A stretch of DNA of 64,000 nt from Saccharothrix deserti (GTDB lineage: Bacteria > Actinomycetota > Actinomycetes > Mycobacteriales > Pseudonocardiaceae): the NCBI RefSeq assembly GCF_009769385.1, contig NZ_VKAB01000015.1, forward strand, positions 62,001 through 126,000. The letters are read 5' to 3'. The notes beneath the pieces are model-generated. The model was not told the DNA's origin. It saw only the letters and a list, made by a program, of their open reading frames with translations, and made no database searches. Shown here piece by piece: positions 1 through 8,669 of the stretch (positions within the stretch are counted from its first letter, which is position 1; each line of letters opens with the position of its first letter). The position numbers and the translations under genes were made by a program.

Positions 1-1665
1 CTTCTCCAGGCCCGCGGCCAGCACCAACGCCTGCGACTCGGCCACCTGCCGCTGCACGTCGATCCCGGCGAGCCGGATCTGCTTCTCGGCGTCCAACCGG
101 AGCCGGTACTCCTCGTGCTCGCGGGTGGCGTCGTCCAACGCGGCCATCGCGCCCGCCTTGTCGGACAGGCCCTCGGCCTCGCCCTTCAGCTTCTCGCGGA
201 TCGCCAACGCCTCCACCAGGGCCTTCTCCCGGTCCACGGCGGCCTCGGCGCGGCCGACCTTCTCGATCGCCTCGGCGTCCCGTTCGCGCACCTGCACGTC
301 GGCCAGCCCGCTCGCCGCCGCCTCGGCCTGCTTGCCCTCGGCGAGGCGGATCATGGCGCGGGTGTCCAGCTCGGCGGCCTGCTGCCGGGCCTCGGCGAGC
401 ACCAGTTCCTCGCGGGCCTTGAACTTCGCGGCCTGCTCGGAGGCCTCGGCCGCCTTGATGTCCTTGACCAGGCCCTCCTGGGCCTCCGCCTCGGCGTGGA
501 TCACCATGGTCTGGCGCGTCCGCTCGGCCTCCTCGACCACGCGCAGCCGCTTGATGATCTCCTCCTGCTCGGCCACGGTCTTCTCCACCGCGATCCGCTC
601 GCGCACCACCTCGGCGATGGCCCGCTTCTCGCCCTCGACCTCCTTGTTCGCGGAGATCCGGGACAGCTCGGTCTCCCGCTCCCGGCCGATGACCTCCAGC
701 AGCCGGTCCTTCTCGATGCGCTCGGTCTCGATCGCGATCACCCGCTCGCGGTTCTTCTCCGCCACCGCGATCTCGCGCGCCTTGTTCTCGGTCTGGATGC
801 CGAGCTGCTCCTCGGTGCGGATGTGCGCGGTGTTGGCCTTGAGCCGTTCCTCCGCCTGCACCTTGGCGATCTCGGCTTCCTCGCGGGCGCGCATCGTCTC
901 GACCTCGCGGCGCTGCTTGATCTCCGCGTCGGCCTGGCGGCGCTCCAGCTCCAGGATCGCCTCGCGCGCCTCGACGTTCTGGCGGGTGATCTCCTTCTCC
1001 TCACCGCGGGTGAACTCGTTCGTGCGAACATGCTCGATCGCGGTCAGCTCGGTGATCTTGCGGATGCCCTGGGCGTCCAGGATGTTCGACGGGTTGAGCT
1101 GCGCCATCGGCGTCTGCTCCAGGTAGTCGATCGCCGCGTCCTCCAGGCTGTAGCCGTTGAGGTCGGTGCCGATGACCTGGATGATCCGGTCGCGGAACTC
1201 GTCGCGCTTGGTGTAGAGGTCGACGAAGTCGAGCTGCTTGCCGACCGTCTTCAACGCCTCGGAGAACTTGGCGTTGAAGAGCTCCTGGAGCGTGGTCTCG
1301 TCGCTGGCGCGCGTGGTGCCGATGGCCTGGGCGACCTTGATGACGTCCTCGACGGTCTTGTTCACCCGCACGAAGAACGTGATGCGGATGTCGGCCCGGA
1401 TGTTGTCCTGGCAGATCAGGCCCTCTTGGCCGGCGCGGCGGATCTCGATGGTCTTCACCGAGATGTCCATGATCTCCGCGCGGTGCAGCACGGGCAGCAC
1501 CACGGCGCCGGTGAACGTGACGTCCACCTTGCGCACCTTGGAGATGATCAGCGCCTTGCCCTGGTCGATCTTCCGGAACAGGCGGCTGATCAGGATCAGC
1601 AGGCCGATGACGACGACCAGGATGACGGCGATGAGAATGCCGAACCCGGTGGTGATGACATCCAT
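1..1665 (-). CDS. Flotillin / SPFH (band 7) membrane scaffold protein, 3-prime end outside window
   Basis: Reading the minus strand from ATG at 1665 gives 555 codons with no stop before the window edge, so the C-terminus is missing. The protein starts with one hydrophobic segment (about residues 5-28), followed by an SPFH domain (about 30-210, including QGKALIISK and the ITFFVRVNKTVEDV stretch). A very long Glu/Ala/Arg-rich coiled coil follows (about 210-480), which is the flotillin layout. Flotillins oligomerise at the inner membrane face and organise functional microdomains. The start codon shares one base with the stop of the upstream NfeD-like gene (TGATG), so the two are translationally coupled, as is usual for flotillin/NfeD pairs. 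The family assignment is firm; which flotillin subtype (YuaG/FloT-like) is inferred. Confidence 0.9.
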   Translation of the reverse strand, partial: MDVITTGFGILIAVILVVVIGLLILISRLFRKIDQGKALIISKVRKVDVTFTGAVVLPVLHRAEIMDISVKTIEIRRAGQEGLICQDNIRADIRITFFVRVNKTVEDVIKVAQAIGTTRASDETTLQELFNAKFSEALKTVGKQLDFVDLYTKRDEFRDRIIQVIGTDLNGYSLEDAAIDYLEQTPMAQLNPSNILDAQGIRKITELTAIEHVRTNEFTRGEEKEITRQNVEAREAILELERRQADAEIKQRREVETMRAREEAEIAKVQAEERLKANTAHIRTEEQLGIQTENKAREIAVAEKNRERVIAIETERIEKDRLLEVIGRERETELSRISANKEVEGEKRAIAEVVRERIAVEKTVAEQEEIIKRLRVVEEAERTRQTMVIHAEAEAQEGLVKDIKAAEASEQAAKFKAREELVLAEARQQAAELDTRAMIRLAEGKQAEAAASGLADVQVRERDAEAIEKVGRAEAAVDREKALVEALAIREKLKGEAEGLSDKAGAMAALDDATREHEEYRLRLDAEKQIRLAGIDVQRQVAESQALVLAAGLEK

Positions 1666-2243
1666 CAGTTGTCCCCCAGTGTGTGTGGACTGTGCCCGAG
1701 TTCGAGGGCAGCGACCCAGAAGAACTCGCCGTCGGCGTCGTAGTCGAAGATCAGCGCGGTGGTGCCCGCGGTCAACGGGTCCTGGCCCGGCTGCCGCACC
1801 TGGACGACGGCCGACGAGCCGTCCGCGGCGGTGACCTCGGCCTGACCGAAGGTCTGCGTCACCCGACCGGTGCGGATCACACACGGGCGGCCGACGAAGT
1901 CGAGGCGTGACGCGGGCGGGTCCGCCGGGAACAGCCGCTTCACCGGCGTCATCAGCAGCCGGGTCAGCACCAGGCCGACGGCGAGCGCCCCCGCGAGCAC
2001 GGCCGCGTCCACGGGTGTCGTCGAAGGTTCGAACAGGACGGTGCCCGCCAGGCACGCGAACCACGAGATGGCGATCAACAGCGAGATGCCGACCGTCGCG
2101 GGCACGCCGCCGATGTCCAGCTCGACCCAGTCCGCGTCCGCCGCGCCGAAGGCGACCAGCAGCCAGTAGGCGATGACGACCACCAGCAGGACGCTCAGCA
2201 CAACGACCGGGAAACCCAGCGCCGCCGCGAAGAACTGCCCCAT
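1665..2243 (-). CDS. NfeD-like membrane protein with OB-fold tail (flotillin partner)
   Basis: A 192-residue protein with three hydrophobic helices (about 8-30, 50-70, 78-98) followed by a soluble beta-rich segment (about 115-185, starting DFVGRPCVIRTGRV) typical of the NfeD/YqiJ OB-fold. Such proteins pair with flotillin in membrane microdomains. The gene overlaps the flotillin start by one base. ATG 2243 is preceded by a strong run of G (RBS-like). Further upstream lies an 11-nt palindrome TCCCCAGGGGA at 2275-2285, which could be a promoter operator. The family is inferred from layout and neighbour; no catalytic role is claimed. Confidence 0.8.
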   Translation of the reverse strand: MGQFFAAALGFPVVVLSVLLVVVIAYWLLVAFGAADADWVELDIGGVPATVGISLLIAISWFACLAGTVLFEPSTTPVDAAVLAGALAVGLVLTRLLMTPVKRLFPADPPASRLDFVGRPCVIRTGRVTQTFGQAEVTAADGSSAVVQVRQPGQDPLTAGTTALIFDYDADGEFFWVAALELGHSPHTLGDN

Positions 2244-2323
2244 GTACCCCCCTTTTGCGGGACTTTAACCTGTTTCCCCAGGGGATTTGAGGGGAATCAC
2301 TCAGCGCGGTCGAACCACCCCGA

Positions 2324-2422
2324 TCAGTACACGAGCAGGCCGGAAACCCTGGTCGCCTGGTTGCCGCCGTAGCCGAACTTGCCGCCGTAGCTGACGACGG
2401 CGCCGTTCTCGAACGCGCGGTC
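2324..2422 (-). pseudogene. Possible C-terminal gene remnant
   Basis: Between the NfeD-like promoter and the TetR stop, the minus strand has a frame ending at TGA 2324-2326 that encodes a protein-like tail (NGAVVSYGGKFGYGGNQATR, then VSGLLVY). It is not in frame with the TetR gene and has no start of its own. It looks like the end of a lost gene whose body was replaced by the TetR/monooxygenase pair. The parent family is not recognised, and chance coding cannot be excluded at this GC content. Confidence 0.25.
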
Positions 2423-2966
2423 AGCGGGCGAGAATCCCCCGAAGCACCGTGCGGACGGCGGCGGCGGGGTCGAAGCGCGGGCCGGGGTTGGCCAGGTGGT
2501 TGGCCAGCAGGCCGTCGATCACGGCGAGGAGCAGCGCCAGGTCGGCGGGCGGGTCGGTCGCGCCGAGGTCGGCGATCAGGGGTAGTGCCCAGCCGGCGAT
2601 CTCGCGGTGTGCCTTGTCCACGTCGGCGCGGAGTTCGGGGCGTTGGGCGACTTCGACGAAGAGCGCGTGGCGGGCGAGGGTCATCACGCGGTCCTCGGCC
2701 AGGTGCCTGATCAGTTCGCCGACCGCACGGGCGAAGGCTTCGGGGGTGGCCACGTCGGCGGCCAGGGTTGTCCAGAGAGCGGTCTCGCGTTCGAGCAGGC
2801 GGCCCAGGACGGCGGTGATCAGGGCGTCTCGGGTGCGGAAGTGGTTGGACGTCGAGCCTTGCGGGAGGCCGGCTTCGGTGTCGACGGCGCGGTGGGTCAG
2901 TTGGCGCATACCGCCCGTGCCGAGCACGCGGATCGCGGCGTCGAGCACCTGCTGTTGCCTGGTCAT
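2421..2966 (-). CDS. TetR family transcriptional repressor
   Basis: A 181-residue protein with an N-terminal helix-turn-helix (about residues 5-50; the recognition region reads AGLPQGSTSNHF) and an all-helical ligand domain. It is divergent from an FAD monooxygenase, and the short intergenic space holds two matched palindromes, the classic arrangement of a repressor controlling itself and its neighbour. The ligand is probably an aromatic or antibiotic-like substrate of the monooxygenase (inference). ATG 2966 is used because HTH spacing from the N-terminus fits the family. Confidence 0.9.
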   Translation of the reverse strand: MTRQQQVLDAAIRVLGTGGMRQLTHRAVDTEAGLPQGSTSNHFRTRDALITAVLGRLLERETALWTTLAADVATPEAFARAVGELIRHLAEDRVMTLARHALFVEVAQRPELRADVDKAHREIAGWALPLIADLGATDPPADLALLLAVIDGLLANHLANPGPRFDPAAAVRTVLRGILAR

Positions 2967-2976
2967 CGTCGGTCAC

Positions 2977-3011
2977 ACTACACCCGTAGTGCAGCTCACT
3001 ACAGCTGTAGT
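2977..3011. promoter_or_regulatory. Paired TetR operators
   Basis: Two 14-bp inverted repeats with the same arms: ACTACACCCGTAGT at 2977-2990 and the perfect palindrome ACTACAGCTGTAGT at 2998-3011. Their centres are 21 bp apart, two helical turns, so two dimers would bind the same face. They lie between the divergent TetR and monooxygenase starts, the second ending 12 bp before the monooxygenase ATG. Assignment to this TetR protein is inference from position. Confidence 0.85.
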
Positions 3012-3023
3012 ACGGTGGCCCGC

Positions 3024-4046
3024 ATGGGACAACGGCGTGCGGCGGTGATCGGTGGAGGGGTCGGCGGTCTGACGGCGGCCATCGGGTTGCGGCGGAGTGG
3101 CTGGGAGGTGGTCGTGTTCGAGCGTTCGGCGGCGTTGCCGGACGTGGGGACGGGGCTGGGGATCTGGCCCGACGCGTTGCGGGCCTTGGACCGGCTCGGG
3201 TTGGGCGATGCGGCTCGCGGTGCCGGTCGGCGGCAGCCCGACGGGACCTTGCGCAAGCCGGACGGCACGGTGATCGGCACGATCGGCGCGGGTTCGGTCC
3301 ACCTGCTCACGCGGCCGGCGTTGCTGGGGGTGCTCGCGGGGGCGTTGCCGGAGGGGGTGGTGCGGTTCGGCACGTCGGCCGACTTGGCCCAGTGCGCCGA
3401 TTACGACCTGGTGGTCGGGGCGGATGGGATCCACAGCGCGGTGCGCGGTGAGCTGTTCGACGCCGTCGTGCGCCCCTCGGGGGCGATCGGTTGGCGCGGC
3501 ACCGTGGACGTCCCGGTCGACGCGGGTGGCGAGACGTGGGGCAAGGGCGGCAAGTTCGGGCTCACGCCGCAGGCGGACGGCCGCACCAACTGGTACGCGA
3601 TGGCCGAAGACCTCTCGCTCTTCGCCGACTGGCACGACCCGATCCCGCGCGTGCTCGCTTCGGCCACCGACGTGCTGCGGCACGAGTTGCTGTACCTGAC
3701 ACCGTTGCCGAGTTATGTCTCGGGCCGGGTCGCGCTGCTCGGCGACGCCGCGCACGCCATGACACCGGACCTCGGGCAGGGCGCGTGCCAGGCGATCATC
3801 GACGGGGTGGTGCTGGCGGAGTGCCTGGCCGGTGATGTCGACGCGGGCCTGCGGTCGTACGACGGCAAGCGACGCCGGGTGACGCAACGCCTGGCCGCGC
3901 GGTCGCTCCAGCTCAACCGTCTCGCGCGGATGCGTCGGTTGACCGGTGTCCGCGACCTGGGTCTGCGCCTGGCGCTGAGGCTGCGGCCGAAGTCGCCCGA
4001 GGTGCCGTGGAGCGCCGACCTGGAACCCGACGAACTGGCCGGCTGA
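3024..4046 (+). CDS. FAD-dependent monooxygenase (PHBH-like, aromatic hydroxylase family)
   Basis: A 340-residue protein. It has an N-terminal Rossmann motif GGGVGG (residues 10-15), the GADG signature near residues 132-135, and the second FAD motif GDAAHAMTP (240-248), which together define class A flavin monooxygenases that hydroxylate small aromatics or polyketides with NAD(P)H. An upstream in-frame extension runs through the operators, so ATG 3024 is chosen. Divergent control by the adjacent TetR protein suggests induction by its own substrate. The substrate cannot be told from the sequence. Confidence 0.9.
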   Translation: MGQRRAAVIGGGVGGLTAAIGLRRSGWEVVVFERSAALPDVGTGLGIWPDALRALDRLGLGDAARGAGRRQPDGTLRKPDGTVIGTIGAGSVHLLTRPALLGVLAGALPEGVVRFGTSADLAQCADYDLVVGADGIHSAVRGELFDAVVRPSGAIGWRGTVDVPVDAGGETWGKGGKFGLTPQADGRTNWYAMAEDLSLFADWHDPIPRVLASATDVLRHELLYLTPLPSYVSGRVALLGDAAHAMTPDLGQGACQAIIDGVVLAECLAGDVDAGLRSYDGKRRRVTQRLAARSLQLNRLARMRRLTGVRDLGLRLALRLRPKSPEVPWSADLEPDELAG

Positions 4047-4081
4047 GGCCGGGCCCCAGTCCTCGGACTTAGTCCTCGGGC

Positions 4082-4951
4082 TTAGTCCTCGGGCTCGGCT
4101 TGGGGCAACTTGACCGACTTGCGGGTGCGCGGAGCGGACGGCGGCGGCACCACCGGCCCGATGTCACCGTCCGGGGCCTCGTCCAGGTCGACCATCACCG
4201 GTGCGTGATCGCTCGGTCCGGTGCCCTTGCGCGCGTGCCGGTCCACCCACGCGGCCTTGACCCGTGCGGCCACCGGATCGGACGCCAGCACCAGGTCGAT
4301 GCGCATCCCGAGGTCCTGGTGGAACATGCCGGCGCGGTAGTCCCAGTAGGTGAAGACCCGCTCGTTCGGCCACCGTTCGCGGACCACGTCGTGCAGGCCG
4401 GCGGCCTGGAGTGCGGCCAACGCCTCGCGTTCGGGCGCCGTCACGTGCGTCTGGCCGACGTAGGCCGCCGGGTCGAACACGTCGGCGTCGGTGGGCGCGA
4501 TGTTGACGTCACCGCAGACCACGACGTCGTCCGGACCAGCCGCCACCACGTTCCGCAACGCCGCCAGCCACGCCAACTTGTAGTGGTAGTGGTCGGAATC
4601 GGGCACCCGCCCGTTCGGCACGTACACCGAGTGCACCCGCACCCCGCCACACGTGGCAGCCACCGCCCGCGCCTCGGGGTGCGGGAACCCCGGCCCGTCC
4701 GCCAGGCCCTTGACCACGTCGTCCAACCCGACCCGGGACAGGATCGCGACGCCGTTCCACCGACCCTCCCCGTGCACCGCCACCTCGTACCCGCGACCGG
4801 CCAACTCGTCACCGAGGAGCGCGGTGAAGGCGTCGTCGGCGAGCTTGGTCTCCTGGAGGCACACGACATCGGGCCGCCGCTGGTCGAGCCACGGCAACAG
4901 CCGCGGCACCCGCTGCTTGACCGAGTTCACGTTCCAAGTAGCCACCCGCAC
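4082..4951 (-). CDS. xth: Exodeoxyribonuclease III (AP endonuclease)
   Basis: A 289-residue protein of the exonuclease/endonuclease/phosphatase fold that cleaves at abasic sites and trims 3-prime ends in base excision repair. Visible signatures are WNVNS at residues 6-10, the catalytic QETK glutamate (E34), GDVNIAPTDADV, DYRAGMFHQDLGMRID, and the final SDHAPV catalytic histidine. The open frame extends upstream to 5038, but family alignment of the RVATWNVNS start favours GTG 4951. The Pro-rich, Lys-rich C-terminal tail after the catalytic His is an actinobacterial extension. Confidence 0.93.
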   Translation of the reverse strand: MRVATWNVNSVKQRVPRLLPWLDQRRPDVVCLQETKLADDAFTALLGDELAGRGYEVAVHGEGRWNGVAILSRVGLDDVVKGLADGPGFPHPEARAVAATCGGVRVHSVYVPNGRVPDSDHYHYKLAWLAALRNVVAAGPDDVVVCGDVNIAPTDADVFDPAAYVGQTHVTAPEREALAALQAAGLHDVVRERWPNERVFTYWDYRAGMFHQDLGMRIDLVLASDPVAARVKAAWVDRHARKGTGPSDHAPVMVDLDEAPDGDIGPVVPPPSAPRTRKSVKLPQAEPED

Positions 4952-5096
4952 CCGCCCCACGGTAGTCCGGATGGCCCGTTCACACGCCCTGACCTGCACC
5001 GCGGCACCGCCGCCGGAACAGGACGTGACCGCAGCCACACCGACGTGTCGACCACCCTGCTCACCGATCGCCCCGGTCTCGGTAAGCTGTCGCCAA

Positions 5097-5172
5097 GGGC
5101 TGCTAGCTCAATTGGCAGAGCAGGAGACTTTTAATCTTCGGGTTCAGGGTTCGAGTCCCTGGCGGCCCACCA
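5097..5172 (+). tRNA. tRNA-Lys (anticodon TTT)
   Basis: A full cloverleaf can be folded: 7-bp acceptor stem GGGCTGC/GCGGCCC, D-arm GCTC/GAGC, anticodon stem GGAGA/TCTTC with loop CTTTTAA (anticodon TTT, lysine), T-arm CAGGG/CCCTG with loop TTCGAGT, discriminator A, and an encoded CCA at 5170-5172. A GC-rich inverted repeat at 5193-5225 downstream may act as terminator. Confidence 0.97.
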
Positions 5173-5290
5173 AACGTGCTGGTCAAAGCGGTAGTGGGGA
5201 ATCGGGCGGAATCAAATCCCCCACTTACCCCGAATTCAGTGCCATCACTGCTGATCACAGCGGTGAACGCATCCGCTCCCGGCGGGCGAT

Positions 5291-5317
5291 GGGCCGGCCG
5301 TGATCCACGACCGGCCC
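5291..5317 (-). terminator. Terminator hairpin of the AMIN-like gene
   Basis: Arms of 12 bp (GGGCCGGCCGTG and CACGACCGGCCC, 11 of 12 paired) around an ATC loop, 22 bp past the stop codon of the minus-strand gene at 5339. No T-run follows, as is common in high-GC actinobacteria. Confidence 0.6.
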
Positions 5318-5338
5318 GCGCCCTTGCCCGTCCGAGGG

Positions 5339-5818
5339 TCAGTGCTTGATGTCGATGATCAGCTTCTTGCCCTCGGGCTTGACCGTGTACGACTTGTTGC
5401 GGGCCAGGCCGACCGCCAACTCGATCGTGCCGCCGTGGCCCGGGTCGTTCACCACGGCGCCCTTGACGTTGGAGTGGCTGTAGCTCGCGGGGTTCTTGCC
5501 GGTCACCGTCACCCGCGGCGACTCAGCGGCGATGTGGAGGAAGTACTTCCCCGACAGGTTCTCGACCGGCTCGCCCGACGGTCCCCACGCCGGACGGTTG
5601 GTGTCGATCGCCTTCCAGGTGAACTTCGTGGGCGCGTTGGTACCCGCGAACTCGAACACCACCCGGTCGAAACCGTCATGCCCCCCGGACCGGAACGACA
5701 CCGACGGAGCGGCTGCCGCCTGCTCGGCCGATGTCGGCGCCGCGCTCGCGATCGGGGCCACGCCGACGGCGAGGGCGGCCAGAGCGGCGACGATCAGGGA
5801 AAACTTGGGGGCCCGCAC
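5339..5818 (-). CDS. Secreted AMIN-like domain protein
   Basis: A 159-residue exported protein. A Sec signal peptide (residues about 1-28, ending PIASA-AP) is followed by a beta-rich domain containing GFDRVVFEF, the WGPSGEP loop and a C-terminal KKLIIDIKH strand. This matches the actinobacterial AMIN-like domain thought to bind cell-wall or surface polymers. The frame is open further upstream, but GTG 5818 sits 6 nt after GAGGAG (5825-5830), which fixes the start. It stands alone, flanked by the tRNA and a long non-coding stretch. Confidence 0.8.
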   Translation of the reverse strand: MRAPKFSLIVAALAALAVGVAPIASAAPTSAEQAAAAPSVSFRSGGHDGFDRVVFEFAGTNAPTKFTWKAIDTNRPAWGPSGEPVENLSGKYFLHIAAESPRVTVTGKNPASYSHSNVKGAVVNDPGHGGTIELAVGLARNKSYTVKPEGKKLIIDIKH

Positions 5819-6264
5819 GGAGATCTCCTCTTTGTTGGCAACCAACCGTGATGGTTGGCAGTGGGTTTCTTCTTCTCGACAGACGCGACGATTGATCAAG
5901 TAGTTCCCGTGTCGTGGATCACATCCGGCCGCGCGCCGGACCGGAGACCGTCCTCATGCGACACACGACTGCCCGGGAACCCCCGGACTGCGAACACCGT
6001 CGCCGCCGGAACGGGTGACGGGACTGGTGTGCCCACGCGTGGCCGGATAGAGAGGTTTCATGCACCTCGCTGCGGCCTCGCTCTCGCGGCCTCGTTCACG
6101 TCCGTGTCCGTGTCCGGGGAACTGACCAGCTACGACCCGCGCGTCGACTGGCAGTTCGGTGAACGGTGGGCGGGTTCGGCCGGTGCCCGCCTCGGATGCC
6201 TCACCGTGCCGTTCCGACCTGCGCGGACACCGGAATTGTCAGACCGCGCCGGCATCCTGCCCCC
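5819..6264. other. 446-bp intergenic stretch without a supported gene
   Basis: Holds the promoter and RBS of the AMIN-like gene and the leader of the GNAT gene. Open frames exist on both strands but their codon usage and composition look like chance in GC-rich DNA. No repeat, RNA fold or mobile element was recognised. Confidence 0.5.
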
Positions 6265-6765
6265 ATGACCGCGAACGTCCGCGTGGAGCCGTGGTCCGAG
6301 GGCGACCTCGGGTTGCTGCGGCGGCTGAACGCACCGGAGATGACGACCCACCTCGGCGGCCCGGAGTCCGAGGACAAGGTCCTCAACCGCCACCGGCGCT
6401 ACCTCGTGCTGGGCGACGGCCGGATGTTCCGGGTGGAGGTCGACGGGACGCCCGCGGGCAGTGTCGGGTACTGGGAGAAGCACTGGCGGGGCGAGGCGGT
6501 CTGGGAGGTCGGGTGGGCCGTCCTGCCGGAGTTCCAAGGGCGCGGGGTGGCCGCCGCGGCGGCGCGGGCGGTGGTGGAGGCCGCACGGGCGGAGGGCACG
6601 CACGCGTGGGCACGGGCGTTCCCGTCGGTGGACCACCCGGCGTCGAACGCGGTGTGCCGCAAGGCGGGCTTCACCCTGTTCGGTGAAGCCGACTTCGAGT
6701 ACCCGCCGGGTCGGTGGATGCGGTGCAACGACTGGGGGGTGGAGCTGTTGCCCTCCAAGGCATAG
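6265..6765 (+). CDS. GNAT family N-acetyltransferase
   Basis: A 166-residue single-domain GNAT protein. The acetyl-CoA pyrophosphate loop reads VLPEFQGRGVAAAA (about residues 92-105), followed by the ASNAVCRKAGF motif near residue 130 in which side-chain acetylating enzymes place Asn. ATG 6265 gives the expected RVEPW beta-1 start. The layout resembles RimJ-like and antibiotic-modifying acetyltransferases; the substrate is unknown. Not obviously co-transcribed with its neighbours. Confidence 0.85.
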   Translation: MTANVRVEPWSEGDLGLLRRLNAPEMTTHLGGPESEDKVLNRHRRYLVLGDGRMFRVEVDGTPAGSVGYWEKHWRGEAVWEVGWAVLPEFQGRGVAAAAARAVVEAARAEGTHAWARAFPSVDHPASNAVCRKAGFTLFGEADFEYPPGRWMRCNDWGVELLPSKA

Positions 6766-6890
6766 CGGCCCGAGAAACCGACCCGGACGTCACGCGCGGG
6801 ACGGGTGCGGAGCGCGCAACTCGGCGATATCGCGTCCGTGACACCGCGGTTCGGGAGACACTGTCGGGCAACCGACCGGGGGAGCGGAAC

Positions 6891-7460
6891 ATGGGTGCCG
6901 ATCGCCTGAGACAGGTCGACCTCCACCCTGGCGAACACGTGCTCTGGGCCGGGGCGCCCACGCGGTTCCCGGTGTTCAACCGCGCGGACCTGCTGATGGT
7001 GCCGTTCAGCCTGGCGTGGTCCGGGTTCACCATCTTCTGGCTGGCCGCGGTGACCCGGAGCGGTGGTTCCGACTTCTTCCTGGCCTTCGGCTGGTTCTTC
7101 GTCCTGATGGGCCTGCACCTGGTGTTCGGTCGCCTGCTCGTGCGGTGGCTGGCGCTGCGCTCCTCCACCTACACGATCACCAACCGGCGGGTCGTGGTCA
7201 CGACGTCCGGCCTCCGTGGGCGGAAAGAGCGGAGCGCCTACCTGCGAGACCTGCCTCCGCCCGTGCTGAGCCGCGGCGACGTGCCGGTCGACACGATCAG
7301 CTTCGGCGGGCACGGGGTGCTCGACGAACTCCGGGCCGAGCAGTCGATGTTCTCGCTGATCGGCAGCCGCTCACCCGGCCCGTACCTCCCGCTGCTGGTC
7401 GAGATCGACAACGCGCGCCACGTCCGCGACGTCCTCGCCACCGCCCAGTCGAAACGGTGA
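6891..7460 (+). CDS. Membrane protein with PH-like domain, function unknown
   Basis: 189 residues: a soluble N-terminus (LRQVDLHPGEHVLWAGAP), two hydrophobic helices (about 35-80), then a beta-rich C-terminal half beginning STYTITNRRVVV, the hallmark of bacterial PH-like domains. A GGGGGAGCGG RBS precedes ATG 6891. No enzymatic motif is visible. Similar small proteins are common in actinobacteria without an assigned role. Confidence 0.7.
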   Translation: MGADRLRQVDLHPGEHVLWAGAPTRFPVFNRADLLMVPFSLAWSGFTIFWLAAVTRSGGSDFFLAFGWFFVLMGLHLVFGRLLVRWLALRSSTYTITNRRVVVTTSGLRGRKERSAYLRDLPPPVLSRGDVPVDTISFGGHGVLDELRAEQSMFSLIGSRSPGPYLPLLVEIDNARHVRDVLATAQSKR

Positions 7461-7520
7461 CGTGCGGCGATTCGCGATGTGGCGACCGCCACTGACGGGC
7501 CTGGGTGACAATGGACGGCG

Positions 7521-8669
7521 ATGTCCACCGCGCTGCACGCCACCAAGCCACTGAAGATCGGCCGGTACCTGGTCGATCCCTCCGTCGTGCTCGCGCCCAT
7601 GGCGGGCATCACGAACGTGGCCTTCCGACAGCTCTGCCGCGAGTTCGGCAGCCCCACCTCGCTCTACGTCTGCGAGATGATCACCGCCCGCGCGATCGTC
7701 GAACGCGACTCCAAGACGATGCAGATGATCACCTTCGGCGAGGGCGAGAGCCCGCGCTCGATGCAGCTCTACGGCGTCGACCCGAAGTCGATGTCCGAAG
7801 CCGCGAAGATCATCGTGGGCGAGGACCGGGCCGACCACATCGACATGAACTTCGGCTGCCCGGTGCCGAAGGTGACCCGCAAGGGCGGCGGCGCCGCGCT
7901 GCCGTACAAGCGGCAGCTGTTCCGGCAGATCGTGCGGGCCGCCGTGCGCGCCGCCGAACCCGCCGGGGTGCCGGTGACGGTCAAGTTCCGCATCGGCATC
8001 GACGACGACCACCTGACCTACCTGGACGCCGGGCGCATCGCCGAGGACGAGGGGGCGCAAGCGGTTGCGCTGCACGCCCGCACCGCGGCCCAGCGCTACT
8101 CCGGCCAGGCCGACTGGTCGGCCATCGCCCGCCTGAAAGAGGCCGTGACCAGCATCCCGGTGCTGGGCAACGGCGACATCTTCAGCGCGCAGGACGCGCT
8201 CGACATGGTGGCCGAGACCGGCTGTGACGGCGTCGTCGTCGGACGCGGCTGCCTGGGCCGGCCGTGGCTGTTCGGCGAGTTGCAGGCGGCGTTCCGGGGC
8301 GAGCCGATCCCGCGGGGGCCGCGGCTGGGCCAGGTCGCGGACATCCTGCGCCGCCACGGCGCGCTGCTCGCGGACTTCCTCGGCGAGGACAAGGGCATCC
8401 GCGACCTGCGCAAACACATGGCCTGGTACCTGAAGGGCTTCCCGGTGGGCGCGGAGCTGCGGCGCAACCTCGCCATGGTCTCCACCCTCACCGAGTTGGA
8501 CGACCTGGTCGGCAGGCTCGACCCGACCCTGGAGTTCCCGGACAACGCCGACGAACCGCGCGGCCGGCAGGGCTCCCCCGGCAAGGTCGTGCTGCCCGAG
8601 GGCTGGCTGGACGACCCGGAGGACGCCACGGTGCCCGCCGGCGCCGACGAGATGCACTCGGGTGGCTGA
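7521..8669 (+). CDS. dusB: tRNA-dihydrouridine synthase (DusB type)
   Basis: A 382-residue TIM-barrel flavoprotein that reduces uridines in the tRNA D-loop. Seen directly: the LAPMAGITN FMN-binding start, the MNFGCPVPKV motif with catalytic Cys113, the KFRIGIDDDH phosphate-binding strand, the GNGDIF loop and the VVGRGCLGRPW motif. Length is normal for DusB. The lipoprotein gene downstream starts inside its last codons (overlap of 8 nt), so both are likely co-translated. Confidence 0.95.
   Translation: MSTALHATKPLKIGRYLVDPSVVLAPMAGITNVAFRQLCREFGSPTSLYVCEMITARAIVERDSKTMQMITFGEGESPRSMQLYGVDPKSMSEAAKIIVGEDRADHIDMNFGCPVPKVTRKGGGAALPYKRQLFRQIVRAAVRAAEPAGVPVTVKFRIGIDDDHLTYLDAGRIAEDEGAQAVALHARTAAQRYSGQADWSAIARLKEAVTSIPVLGNGDIFSAQDALDMVAETGCDGVVVGRGCLGRPWLFGELQAAFRGEPIPRGPRLGQVADILRRHGALLADFLGEDKGIRDLRKHMAWYLKGFPVGAELRRNLAMVSTLTELDDLVGRLDPTLEFPDNADEPRGRQGSPGKVVLPEGWLDDPEDATVPAGADEMHSGG

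Noticed and set aside
115..1743. A 542-residue plus-strand open frame opposite the flotillin gene
   Set aside because: It is Leu/Gly/Asp/His-rich without any domain, a mirror of the Glu/Ala/Arg coiled coil on the minus strand. The minus frame gives a full flotillin.
5855..6268. Plus-strand open frame in the gap before the GNAT gene
   Set aside because: No RBS, composition typical of random GC-rich sequence, and it would overlap the AMIN-like promoter.
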